Shown in pieces: positions 18,243 through 26,304 of a DNA stretch of 64,000 bases (positions are counted from its first letter, which is position 1; the number at the start of each line of letters is the position of its first letter). Origin of the DNA: FEN-1219 sp963817615. Lineage in GTDB: Bacteria > Pseudomonadota > Gammaproteobacteria > Steroidobacterales > Rariloculaceae. The notes under the pieces are model-generated. The model searched no databases. It was not told the origin of the DNA and was given only the letters and a program-made list of their open reading frames with translations. Location of the stretch: the NCBI GenBank assembly GCA_963817615.1, contig CAWFPH010000002.1, positions 1,798,001 to 1,862,000 on the forward strand. The letters are read 5' to 3'. The position numbers and the translations under genes were made by a program.

Positions 18243-18965
18243 GTGCAACACGGTCTTGAGATCGAGGACTGGGCCTTCTGGTCGCCGGAAAGCCGAATCC
18301 CGATGGACTGGTGCCGGCACTGGCGAGCGCCGAATGCCGGCCCCCTCGAGGGGCAGCCTCCCGACGACCTCGTGCCGCCCGTGCACCGCCGGCGCATGAG
18401 CGTGCTGTCGAAGCTCGCGGTGCAGGTTGCGCTCGAGGCGAGCCGTCGTGCTACGCCTGACTTCCTCGTGTTCGCCTCGCAGCACGGCGAGCTCGCGCGC
18501 ACCCGCGAGCTGCTCTCGAGCCTCGTGGCCGGCACCGAGCTCTCGCCGGCATCCTTCAGTCAATCCGTCCACAATACGAGCGCCGGCCTCTACACCATCG
18601 CCGCGAAGAGCCGAGCGCCCGCAAGCTCGATCGCCGCCGGTGCGAGCACGTTTGCGTATGGCTGGATCGAAGCGGAGGCCTATCTCGCGGCGAACCGCGG
18701 CCGGCGAGCATTGCTCGTGACGTACGACGAGCCGCTCTCCCCGGAGTACCGGCCGTACTCGCCGCAGACTCCGTGCATGTATGCGGCGGCGTTCCTCTTG
18801 AGACCGGCGGAACGAAACGGCGTTGTGCTCGAGGACGCCGAGCCCGGCGCGGAGGAGGCGTTGCCGCTCGCGCCGCAGTTCGCTGCGTGGTGGTCTACGG
18901 GGGAACCGAGCCTCACGCTGACGGCAGACGGCCGAGGTTGGCAGTGGCGGCGCGGCGGCTCATGA
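18243..18965 (+). CDS. Chain-length-factor-like beta-ketoacyl synthase subunit (ApeC-like)
   Basis: A 240-residue short ketosynthase-like protein (Ketoacyl-synt_2 type). It has the thiolase-fold segments SVLSKLAVQVALEASR, LVFASQHGELART and FSQSVHNTSAGLYTIAAKS, but where a true ketosynthase has its active-site Cys it reads SSIAAGASTFAYG. It is therefore expected to lack condensing activity and to pair with the full ketosynthase at 23190 as a chain-length factor, as reported for the E. coli aryl polyene ApeC/ApeO pair. GTG 18243 is preferred over TTG 18183 because the latter lies in the likely promoter. Confidence 0.8.
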   Translation: MQHGLEIEDWAFWSPESRIPMDWCRHWRAPNAGPLEGQPPDDLVPPVHRRRMSVLSKLAVQVALEASRRATPDFLVFASQHGELARTRELLSSLVAGTELSPASFSQSVHNTSAGLYTIAAKSRAPASSIAAGASTFAYGWIEAEAYLAANRGRRALLVTYDEPLSPEYRPYSPQTPCMYAAAFLLRPAERNGVVLEDAEPGAEEALPLAPQFAAWWSTGEPSLTLTADGRGWQWRRGGS

Positions 18966-19153
18966 CGACTGCGAGCGGCGGCCGGATGCGCGCGCGCCCG
19001 TGGCTGCCGAAGCGCAACGCTCTTCCTTGCTCAGTCGGGAGCCCGGTGCTAGCGTACGCGCGCCCGGTCCCCCTCCGGAGCGCGCGCCGAGCTTTGTGGG
19101 AGTTTGCGAGCGGCTCCGACAGTTTCGAGAGTGCCTCGAGCACTTGGCCCGTG

Positions 19154-19447
19154 ATGGATGCGCTAGAACTAGAGCTCAAGCACCTGCTGATCGAAGTCCT
19201 GAATCTCGAGGACATCACGGTCGATCAAATCGACAGTGACGTCGCCCTGTTCGGCGACGGGTTGGGCTTGGATTCGATCGATGCGCTCGAGCTCGGCGTC
19301 GCGATTCGGCGTAAGTACGACGTCCAAATGGACGCAGACTCGGAGATCACCCGCGCGCACTTTGCATCGATCGCGAGCTTGGCCCGCTTCATCCGGGAAG
19401 GCCGGCGCGACGTGCCCCACGCGGAACCCGAATCCGTAGCCAAGTGA
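19154..19447 (+). CDS. Acyl carrier protein of the type II PKS-like cluster
   Basis: A 97-residue acidic ACP. The phosphopantetheine attachment Ser is in GLGLDSIDALEL, and the four-helix pattern is clear (LKHLLIEVLNLEDI at the start, FASIASLARFIREG at the end). It would carry the growing polyene chain as a thioester. The frame is open back to an ATG at 18962 that overlaps the preceding stop (ATGA), giving a possible 64-residue extension without ACP character; the ATG at 19154 is preferred on homology. Only one ACP gene is visible in the cluster, whereas characterised aryl polyene clusters usually have two. Confidence 0.87.
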   Translation: MDALELELKHLLIEVLNLEDITVDQIDSDVALFGDGLGLDSIDALELGVAIRRKYDVQMDADSEITRAHFASIASLARFIREGRRDVPHAEPESVAK

Positions 19448-20082
19448 GCCGCGCCCACGGCTCGTCGGAGACTGCGGCACCGCGGCAGGGCGCAACGCAC
19501 GGGATGCTCGGACGCCTGTCGCGGATCGCCGGCGCCGCCGCGGTCGCGCTGCTCGTGCTCTACCCGATCGCCGCGTATCTGAGCCTGAAATCGTTGCGCC
19601 CCGCGTGGCTCGCCGCGCTCCTGATCGTCGTGAGCCTCGTGCGCCTCGCCGCGGCCCGGATCGCGGGGGTGCGCAGCTCGCCGGAGTTGTGGCTCGTGCC
19701 GCTCGCCGGCATCGCGCTTGCGGTTTTCAGCGTGCTGCGTTCTGCGCCGAATGCGATGCTCTACTATCCGGCCGTCGTGAACGGCGTGCTGCTCGTCGTG
19801 TTCGGGGGCAGCGTGCTCTACCCGCCGACGGTGGTCGAGCGGATTGCGCGGCTTCGGGACGGCGCGCTGCCGCCGGAGGCGGTGCGCTACACGCGGCGAG
19901 TGACTATCGCGTGGGCCGCGTTCTTCGTGGCGAACGGCGGCATCGCGCTCTACACGGCCCGCCTCGCCTCGTTGGATACTTGGGCCCTGTACAACGGCTT
20001 CATCGCATATCTGATGATCGGCGCGATGTTCGGGGGCGAATATTGGATCCGGCGGCGCGTGCTCGGCGCACGGCGACGATGA
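19444..20082 (+). CDS. COG4648-like integral membrane protein of aryl polyene clusters
   Basis: A 212-residue membrane protein with about six hydrophobic helices (AAAVALLVLYPIAAYLSL, WLAALLIVVSLVRLAAARIA, LWLVPLAGIALAVFSVL and others). Proteins like this recur beside the ACP and AMP-ligase genes in aryl polyene and xanthomonadin loci; their biochemical role is unclear. The GTG at 19444 overlaps the ACP stop (GTGA); an ATG at 19504 would drop a polar 20-residue leader and still keep all helices. It begins an unbroken run of stop-start overlaps that continues to the acyltransferase. Confidence 0.78.
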   Translation: MSRAHGSSETAAPRQGATHGMLGRLSRIAGAAAVALLVLYPIAAYLSLKSLRPAWLAALLIVVSLVRLAAARIAGVRSSPELWLVPLAGIALAVFSVLRSAPNAMLYYPAVVNGVLLVVFGGSVLYPPTVVERIARLRDGALPPEAVRYTRRVTIAWAAFFVANGGIALYTARLASLDTWALYNGFIAYLMIGAMFGGEYWIRRRVLGARRR

Positions 20083-21431
20083 GCCGAGCGAGCGCGCTCT
20101 CGGCCGCCTTGCACGGTGACACGGATCATGTCGTGAGCTTCGCCCGCGACGGCAACGAGCGCCGGTGGCCCGAGCTCGTGATGGCCGCATCGCGCGTCGC
20201 TGCGCGCGTCGCCGAGGCCGGCGGCGTGCGGTGGGCACTCGACCTCGACGATACTTTCGAATTCTGCGCGGCGTTGATCGGCTGCTGGGCCGCGCGGAAG
20301 GTCCCGGTGCTCGCACCGCGGGCGATGCTCGAAACGTCGGGGCGTGCGCTCGCAATCGACGGCGTGTTGCGCTCGGACGCGGGCGCAGCCGACGCACCGC
20401 GACGCATCTTGTGGTCGACCTTGCGCGGCGGCCGAAGCGGACCGTTCGAGGTCGACGCGAATGCGGAGCTCGTGCTCTATACCTCGGGATCCACCGGTGA
20501 TCCGAAGTGCGTGATGCGCCGTCTACACAACGTGGAGGCGGAGCTCGACGTGCTCGAGTCGCTGTTCGGTGCCGCGCTCGGCACGAACCGTGTCTATTCG
20601 AGCGTGTCGCATCGGCATGTCTACGGAATGCTGTTCCGCATGCTCTGGCCGCTGCTGCGCAGGCGGCCCTTCGCGACCTACGACCTCGAATATCCGGAGC
20701 AGCTGTTGGGCGCGTATTCGGCGGGCCGAGCACTCGTCTCGAGCCCCGCGCTGCTCAAACGCATCGGCCACCTGCCCGACGACTCCGCCGCGTGGGCCGC
20801 CGTCTTCTCGTCGGGCGGTCTGCTGCCCGGTCCGGCCGCCGCGGACGCGCGCCGCGTGCTCGGCGTCTGGCCGATCGAGGTATTCGGCAGCACGGAGACG
20901 AGCGGTGTCGCATGGCGCAGCCAAGCCACCGCGGACGCCGTGCGCTGGCACGGGCTTGCTCCCGTCGAGACGCGGGCCGGGGCCGATGACCTGCTCGAGG
21001 TGCGGTCGCCGTTCACGGGGCAGGCGGGCTGGCTGCAGATGGGCGATGTCGTCCGGCTTCTGCCGGACAGGTCGTTCGAGCTGCTCGGCCGCGGCGATCA
21101 TCTCGCCAAGATCGAGGACAAGCGCGTGTCGCTCGCCGAGATCGAACGCGCCCTGCTCGCGACTGCGCTCGTGGCGGATGCGGCCGCGGTCGCGATGGAA
21201 GAACGGGGACGGCAGTTCGTCGGCGCCGTCGTGAAGCTCAGCGCTTCTGGAAGCGCGCTGCTCGAGTCGCGCGGACGGCGCGCGCTCGGCGAGCGCCTCA
21301 AGGAGGCGTTGCGCGAAAAGCTCGAGCACATCGCGGTGCCGCGCAGGTTCCGCTACGTCGAGACCATTCCGGTCGACGCTCAGGGCAAGCGCCGGCCGAG
21401 CGAGCTGCGGGCGCTGCTCCGCGCACGATGA
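20079..21431 (+). CDS. AMP-dependent acyl/aryl ligase (ApeH-like starter activation enzyme)
   Basis: A 450-residue member of the ANL adenylate-forming superfamily. The P-loop-like motif LYTSGSTGDPK lies near residue 133, followed by VFGSTETSGVAWR, GWLQMGDVVRLLPD and LLGRGDHLAKIEDKRVSLAEIE, with the C-terminal catalytic Lys in QGKRRPSELR. It probably adenylates an aromatic or fatty starter acid and loads it on the ACP. No ammonia lyase is present in this cluster to make a cinnamate-type starter, so the acid must come from elsewhere. ATGA overlap with the gene before it. Confidence 0.87.
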   Translation: MSRASALSAALHGDTDHVVSFARDGNERRWPELVMAASRVAARVAEAGGVRWALDLDDTFEFCAALIGCWAARKVPVLAPRAMLETSGRALAIDGVLRSDAGAADAPRRILWSTLRGGRSGPFEVDANAELVLYTSGSTGDPKCVMRRLHNVEAELDVLESLFGAALGTNRVYSSVSHRHVYGMLFRMLWPLLRRRPFATYDLEYPEQLLGAYSAGRALVSSPALLKRIGHLPDDSAAWAAVFSSGGLLPGPAAADARRVLGVWPIEVFGSTETSGVAWRSQATADAVRWHGLAPVETRAGADDLLEVRSPFTGQAGWLQMGDVVRLLPDRSFELLGRGDHLAKIEDKRVSLAEIERALLATALVADAAAVAMEERGRQFVGAVVKLSASGSALLESRGRRALGERLKEALREKLEHIAVPRRFRYVETIPVDAQGKRRPSELRALLRAR

Positions 21432-21781
21432 GCGGCGTGGACCCGATCGTGTTGTGGACGCGCGTCGAGCCGGGGCGCGCGCAGATCGCGCTCGAGGTAC
21501 CGCGCGATCTCGATTACTTCGATGGCCACTTTCCGGGAGCGCCGGTGCTGCCGGGCGTCGTGCAGATCCGATGGGCGCTCGAGCTCGCGCATCGCCATCT
21601 CGGGGTCGGCGCTACGTTTGCCGGAGCGGAAGCGCTGAAATTCCAGCACGTGCTGGGCCCGGGTGCGCGGACGCGGCTCGAGCTCGAGCACGCGCCGGCG
21701 TCCGGCAAACTGCGCTTCACCTTTCGCGACGACGAGCGGCTCCACAGCAGCGGTCGCCTCGTGCTGCGGGCCGCGCCGTGA
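21428..21781 (+). CDS. 3-hydroxyacyl-ACP dehydratase, hotdog fold (ApeI-like)
   Basis: A 117-residue single-hotdog protein of the FabA/FabZ group. The motif DYFDGHFPGAPVLPGVVQI contains the expected catalytic His (GHFPG) and starts the central helix. It would dehydrate 3-hydroxyacyl-ACP intermediates to build conjugated double bonds. A second hotdog dehydratase lies at 24362; in the E. coli system two such subunits are reported to work together, so a heteromer is plausible. Overlaps both neighbours by 4 bp. Confidence 0.85.
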   Translation: MSGVDPIVLWTRVEPGRAQIALEVPRDLDYFDGHFPGAPVLPGVVQIRWALELAHRHLGVGATFAGAEALKFQHVLGPGARTRLELEHAPASGKLRFTFRDDERLHSSGRLVLRAAP

Positions 21782-22737
21782 GCGCCGAGCCGTCGCCGCA
21801 TTGGTCGGTCGCGCCCGAGCGCGGCGGCGTCTTCGGGCTGCGTCTGATGTTCGCGGCTTACCGCTGGCTCGGGCGGCCCGGCGTGACACTCCTTCTTTAT
21901 CCGGCCGTCACCTACTACTGGCTCACGGCTGCGGCGGCGCGCCGTGCGTCGCGGTACTACCTCGCGCGGGTGCGGGCACGTCTCGCGGAGCTCGGGCGCG
22001 CAGCCCCCGAGCCGCTGACGACGTTCCGCCATATGCTCGAGTTCGGCCGGGCCATGCTCGACAAGGCCGCAATGTGGGGAGGCTGGCTTACGAACGTCGT
22101 CGAATTCGACGACCGAGCGCAGCTCGACGCGTTGCGCGCGCGCGGGCAGGGCGTCCTATTCATCGGTTCGCACCACGGCAACGTGGAGGTGCTGCGCGGC
22201 TTCGGAGAGGCGCACGGCTTCAACGTCAACGCGATCGTCTCGACACGCAACTCGCCGAAGTTGAACCGCGCGCTGTCTGCAGTGAGCCCGTCGGCGCTCG
22301 ATCGGATGATCGAGGTCGATTCGCTCGGTCCCGATGCCGTGCTGAGGCTCGAGCAGCGGTTGCGAGCCGGCGAGCACATCGCGATCGTCGGCGATCGCGT
22401 CTCCGCACGCCACAAGGAGCGCTCCATCTATGTGCCGTTCCTCGGCCGGAATGCGCCGTTCCCGGAAGGGCCGTTCGTGCTCGCGAGCTTGCTCGCGTGC
22501 CCGGTGTATCTCGTGTTTTGCACGAGAGTCGGGCGCAAGTATCGGCTCTATGTCGAGCCGTTCGCGGAACGGCTGGCGCTGCCGCGCACGCGCAGACGGG
22601 AGGCGCTCGAGGACGCCGTCACGCGCTACGCCCGCGCGCTCGAGTCGCACTGTTTACGCGCTCCGACACAATGGTTTAACTTTTTCGATTTCTGGGACCA
22701 GGGCGCGGGGGAGAATGGTCCGTATCGTGACGCTTGA
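21778..22737 (+). CDS. LpxL/HtrB-type lipid acyltransferase
   Basis: A 319-residue membrane-associated acyltransferase. A hydrophobic N-terminal helix (LLLYPAVTYYWLTAAAA) is followed by the HX4E motif in GSHHGNVEVLRG, the VGDRVSAR segment and the conserved QWFNFFDFWD near the end. Relatives acylate lipid A; in aryl polyene loci the equivalent is thought to link the polyene to a glycerol or lipid anchor. The GTG start overlaps the previous stop (GTGA). No separate glycosyltransferase gene is present. Confidence 0.82.
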   Translation: MSAEPSPHWSVAPERGGVFGLRLMFAAYRWLGRPGVTLLLYPAVTYYWLTAAAARRASRYYLARVRARLAELGRAAPEPLTTFRHMLEFGRAMLDKAAMWGGWLTNVVEFDDRAQLDALRARGQGVLFIGSHHGNVEVLRGFGEAHGFNVNAIVSTRNSPKLNRALSAVSPSALDRMIEVDSLGPDAVLRLEQRLRAGEHIAIVGDRVSARHKERSIYVPFLGRNAPFPEGPFVLASLLACPVYLVFCTRVGRKYRLYVEPFAERLALPRTRRREALEDAVTRYARALESHCLRAPTQWFNFFDFWDQGAGENGPYRDA

Positions 22738-23170
22738 GACCGAGCTGCCGACGCCGCTCGAAGCGCGCGTCGAGGTCGACGTGCCGTTCCAGGACGCCGA
22801 CCCTATGGGCGTGACTTGGCACGGCAACTACTTCCGTTATCTCGAGTCGGCGCGCGCCGTGCTGCTCGCGAGGATCGGCTACGGCTACCGCGACATGATC
22901 GCGTCGGGCTATCTGTGGCCGATCGTCGAAGCGGAGATCAAGTACGTGAAGCCGACGGTGTTCGGCCAGCACCTCGCCGTCACCGCTTCGCTCGTCGAGT
23001 ACGAGACGCGCTTGCGAATCGCGTACACGATCGTCGACCGCACCACGGGCGAGTGCGTGACGAAGGCGCACACGACGCAAGCCGCCGTTCGCAGCGATAG
23101 TGGCGCGATGTGCTTTTCCTCGCCGCAAGTGCTGCTGGACAAGGTCCGCGCATGCGTCGGCGCCAGTTGA
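22715..23170 (+). CDS. 4-hydroxybenzoyl-CoA thioesterase-like hotdog protein
   Basis: A 151-residue hotdog thioesterase. FQDADPMGVTWHGNYFRYLE is the classic motif with the catalytic Asp, and KPTVFGQHLAVTASL continues the fold. The ATG at 22715 follows GGGGGAG and overlaps the acyltransferase by 23 bp. It may release or proofread acyl chains on the ACP. Similar genes occur in most aryl polyene clusters. Confidence 0.84.
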   Translation: MVRIVTLETELPTPLEARVEVDVPFQDADPMGVTWHGNYFRYLESARAVLLARIGYGYRDMIASGYLWPIVEAEIKYVKPTVFGQHLAVTASLVEYETRLRIAYTIVDRTTGECVTKAHTTQAAVRSDSGAMCFSSPQVLLDKVRACVGAS

Positions 23171-23189
23171 GCCGCGGAAGCCGCACGGC

Positions 23190-24362
23190 ATGACGCTGTA
23201 TCTGCAGGATCTCGGCGTGATCAGCGCGCTCGGGGCCGGCAAAGCCGAGCTGCTGCGCCGCGTGCTCGCGTGCGACTCCGGCATGGTGCCGTACGGGCCG
23301 CTGCTGATGGGGGGGTCGACTTGGGTGGCGCCGGTCCGCTCGCCGTTGCCGGCGCTGCCCGAGGCGCTCGCGCAGTTCGATTGCCGCAACAACCGGCTGC
23401 TCGCTGCGGCGCTCGACGAGATCGGTGCCACGGTCGCGGCATTGCGCGAGCGCTGGGGGCCGAGGCGCGTCGCCGTCTTGATGGGCACCAGCACGTCGGG
23501 GATTGCGAACGGCGAGGACGCCGCGGATTCGCTCGCCGCGACGGGGCGAATGCCCGAGCGCTATCACTATCGTCAACAGGAGATCGGCAGCGTCGCGGAG
23601 TTCGCGGCGCGCTACCTTGGCCTCGAGGGGCTGCGCTATACGATCTCCACGGCGTGCTCGTCGTCGGCGAAAGCGTTCGCCTCGGCGCAGCGTTTGCTCG
23701 AAGCGGGCCGCTGCGATGCCGCGGTCGTCGGCGGCGCGGACAGCCTCTGCCGGCTCACGCTCAACGGTTTCGATTCGCTCGACTCGCTCGCGCGGGAGAT
23801 CTGCAACCCGTTCAGCGCGAACCGTAAGGGCATCAACATCGGCGAAGGCGCTTGCGCCTTCGTCGTCACGCGGGAGCCGGCGGCGATCAGGCTTTGCGGC
23901 GTCGGCGAATCGTCCGACGGCTACCACATCTCGGCACCCGATCCGACCGGACGAGGCGCCGAGCTGGCGCTGCGCGCGGCGCTCGAGCAGGCGGGCGTGG
24001 CGCCCCGCGACGTCGGCTACGTGAACCTGCATGGCACCGCTACGCCGAAGAACGACGAGATGGAGGCCGCGGTCGTGGCGCGCGTGCTCGGCCCCGCGAC
24101 GCCGTGCGCATCGACGAAACCGCTGATCGGACATACGCTCGGTGCGGCCGGCGCACACGAGCTTGCGATTTGCTGGCTGCTGCTCGGCGATGCCAACAAG
24201 GAGCGGTGCCTGCCGCCGCACGTCTGGGACGGCGTGCGCGACCCGGCACTCGAGCCGATCGCGCTCGTCGAGCCCGGCGCACGTTGGCAGCGCGACGTGT
24301 TCGTGTCGAACTCGTTCGCATTCGGCGGCAGCAACACCACGATTGCGATCGGGCGCAGCTGA
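23190..24362 (+). CDS. Beta-ketoacyl-ACP synthase (KS, ApeO/FabF-like)
   Basis: A 390-residue condensing enzyme with a complete catalytic set: Cys156 in STACSSS, His281 in HGTATPKND, Lys310 in STKPLIGH and His315 in GHTLGAAGA, and the NSFAFGGSN C-terminal motif. It extends the chain with malonyl units and likely partners with the chain-length-factor-like subunit at 18243. It is the only full ketosynthase here, whereas described aryl polyene clusters usually encode more than one. It lies 19 bp after the thioesterase and its stop shares a base with the next start. Confidence 0.9.
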   Translation: MTLYLQDLGVISALGAGKAELLRRVLACDSGMVPYGPLLMGGSTWVAPVRSPLPALPEALAQFDCRNNRLLAAALDEIGATVAALRERWGPRRVAVLMGTSTSGIANGEDAADSLAATGRMPERYHYRQQEIGSVAEFAARYLGLEGLRYTISTACSSSAKAFASAQRLLEAGRCDAAVVGGADSLCRLTLNGFDSLDSLAREICNPFSANRKGINIGEGACAFVVTREPAAIRLCGVGESSDGYHISAPDPTGRGAELALRAALEQAGVAPRDVGYVNLHGTATPKNDEMEAAVVARVLGPATPCASTKPLIGHTLGAAGAHELAICWLLLGDANKERCLPPHVWDGVRDPALEPIALVEPGARWQRDVFVSNSFAFGGSNTTIAIGRS

Positions 24363-24820
24363 TGGAGACCGGCGACATTCCGATCGCGGAGCTGTTGCCG
24401 CACGGCCCCCGCATGACGTTGCTCGATCGGCTCGCGAGGCACGACGAGCGCGAGTCCGTCGCGATAGCCGAGATCCGCGCGGACGCCGTGTTCTTCGAGG
24501 GCGCAGGCGTGCCCGCATGGGCCGGCCTCGAGTACATGGCGCAAACGATCGCGGCTCACGCGGGCGCCGCCGCGCGGCTCACGGGAGCCCGGCCCGCGGT
24601 CGGCTTCCTCGTCGGCACGCGCGCCTACTCGAGCAGCGTGGCGGGATTTCCGCTCGGCAGCCGGCTGACGATCACGGCTCGGCCGCTCTGGCGCGAAGGC
24701 CGCTTCGCCGCGTTCGATTGCTCGATCGACCTCGACGAGGCGACGGTCGCGACCGCCACGGTGAGCTGCTATCTGCCGAGCGAGGAGGAGCTCCGCTCGT
24801 TCCGGGAGCCGAGTCGATGA
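24362..24820 (+). CDS. 3-hydroxyacyl-ACP dehydratase-like hotdog protein (ApeP-like)
   Basis: A 152-residue protein. LLPHGPRMTLLDRLARHD and GLEYMAQTIAAHAGA place it with the ApeP-type dehydratases, distinct from the FabZ-type gene at 21428. The His in LLPHGPRM is the candidate catalytic residue. Its ATG overlaps the KS stop as TGATG, giving tight coupling with the ketosynthase. Likely role: second component of the dehydration step. Confidence 0.83.
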   Translation: METGDIPIAELLPHGPRMTLLDRLARHDERESVAIAEIRADAVFFEGAGVPAWAGLEYMAQTIAAHAGAAARLTGARPAVGFLVGTRAYSSSVAGFPLGSRLTITARPLWREGRFAAFDCSIDLDEATVATATVSCYLPSEEELRSFREPSR

Positions 24821-25542
24821 CGCGCGCCGTGCTCGTGACCGGCGCCAGCAAGGGGATCGGTGCGGCGACCGCGGTCGCGCTCGCGGCGCAGGGCTTCACC
24901 GTGGCCGTGCACTATCGTTCGGATGCCGACGGCGCCGCGGCAACGGCCGAGCGAATACGAGCGGCGGGCGGACAAGCGAGGCTCTTTGCGTTCGACGTGG
25001 CCGACCGCGACGCGGCGCGTGCCGCGCTCGAGGCGGACATCGCGGCGCACGGCGCGTATTACGGCGTCGTGAGCAACGCAGGCGTTCACCGCGACCGCAT
25101 GTTTCCGCTGCTCGCGAGCGAGGATTGGGACGCCGTGCTGCGCACGGACCTCGACGGCTTCTACAACGTGCTGCATCCGTGCGTGTTGCCGATGGTTCAG
25201 GCGCGGCGGGGCGGGCGAATCGTCGCCGTCTCGTCCGTGGCGGGCCTCGCCGGCAACGTCGGACAAGTGAACTACAGTGCAGCGAAGGCGGGGCTCATCG
25301 GCGCGACGAAGGCGCTCGCGCTCGAGCTCGCGAAGCGCAAGATCACCGTCAACTGCGTTGCGCCGGGTCTCGTCGAGACTGCGATGACACGCAACGTCGA
25401 CACGGCACGGATCGTCGAGCGTGTCCCGCTGCGCCGGCTCGGCACGGCGGAGGAGGTCGCCGGCTTGATCGCGTACTTGCTGTCCGATGCGGCGGCGTAC
25501 ATCACGCGGCAAGTGATCGCGATCGACGGCGGGCTCACGTGA
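24817..25542 (+). CDS. 3-oxoacyl-ACP reductase, FabG-like (ApeQ-like)
   Basis: A 241-residue short-chain dehydrogenase. The cofactor motif TGASKGIG is at residues 8-15, then SNAG, the catalytic Ser in VSSVAGLAG and YSAAK with Tyr153 and Lys157; it ends in the usual IDGG. It would reduce 3-ketoacyl-ACP with NADPH before dehydration. Overlaps the dehydratase by 4 bp (ATGA). Confidence 0.88.
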   Translation: MTRAVLVTGASKGIGAATAVALAAQGFTVAVHYRSDADGAAATAERIRAAGGQARLFAFDVADRDAARAALEADIAAHGAYYGVVSNAGVHRDRMFPLLASEDWDAVLRTDLDGFYNVLHPCVLPMVQARRGGRIVAVSSVAGLAGNVGQVNYSAAKAGLIGATKALALELAKRKITVNCVAPGLVETAMTRNVDTARIVERVPLRRLGTAEEVAGLIAYLLSDAAAYITRQVIAIDGGLT

Positions 25543-26300
25543 GCACGAGCCGTGACCGGCGGCCGACCGGCGCTGCGCGGATCGAAGGCGCGAGCGAAGC
25601 GTGTGCCTGGCTGCGCTACGCCGCGATCGGCGACGTCGGTGCGGACGCCATTGTGTCTCTGCCGAGCGTCGACCATGACCGCGCGGCCCAAAGTGCGCGG
25701 GCCGTTCGCCGCGAGCAGTATCTCGCGGGCCGCGTGCTGTTGCGCACGATGCTCGAGGAGCTCACGGGCCGGCCCGGCGCCGACCACGAGATCCGCGCAA
25801 CGGCGCGCGGGCGGCCGGAGTGCGCAGGCGGACCGACCTTCAGCGTGTCGCACAGCGGCGGCTGGGTCGCGTGTGCCCTCGCGTCCGGCGGAGCGCTCGG
25901 CGTGGACGTTCAAGTGCCGGTTCCGGGTCGACGCGTCGCGGACATCGCGCGACAGTATTTCGCGCCGGCGGAAAGCGACTGGGTCGCGGTGAATCCCGAG
26001 CGGCGGTTCTACATGCTCTGGGTGCTCAAGGAGGCTTACCTGAAAGCGCTCGGGCTCGGCTTCGCGGGCGGGCTGCGCTCGCTCGAATGCCGGCTCGACC
26101 CGCCCGCAATCGACATAGTCGCCGCGCCCTCGCCGGCGGCGTCGATCGAGTTGCGCCTTTACGTGCTCGGCGACGCGTTCGTCGGGCTCGCGAGCACCGC
26201 GGGGCCGCTCGGGGAGATCGCCGTCCGGCGCTTCGGCCGCAGCGCCGATCGACGGTGGCTCCCCGGGCGTCTCGCGCTCGTCGCGGCGACGCCGCGCTGA
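25539..26300 (+). CDS. 4'-phosphopantetheinyl transferase
   Basis: A 253-residue Sfp/AcpT-type enzyme that would convert the apo-ACP of this cluster to holo form using CoA. Visible motifs are VSHSGGWVACAL, GVDVQ with the metal-binding Asp, and WVLKEAYLKALGLG with the catalytic Glu and Lys. GTG start overlapping the reductase stop (GTGA), so it is the last gene of the coupled operon. Having its own transferase makes the cluster self-contained for carrier activation. Confidence 0.87.
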   Translation: MSTSRDRRPTGAARIEGASEACAWLRYAAIGDVGADAIVSLPSVDHDRAAQSARAVRREQYLAGRVLLRTMLEELTGRPGADHEIRATARGRPECAGGPTFSVSHSGGWVACALASGGALGVDVQVPVPGRRVADIARQYFAPAESDWVAVNPERRFYMLWVLKEAYLKALGLGFAGGLRSLECRLDPPAIDIVAAPSPAASIELRLYVLGDAFVGLASTAGPLGEIAVRRFGRSADRRWLPGRLALVAATPR

Positions 26301-26304
26301 GCGT

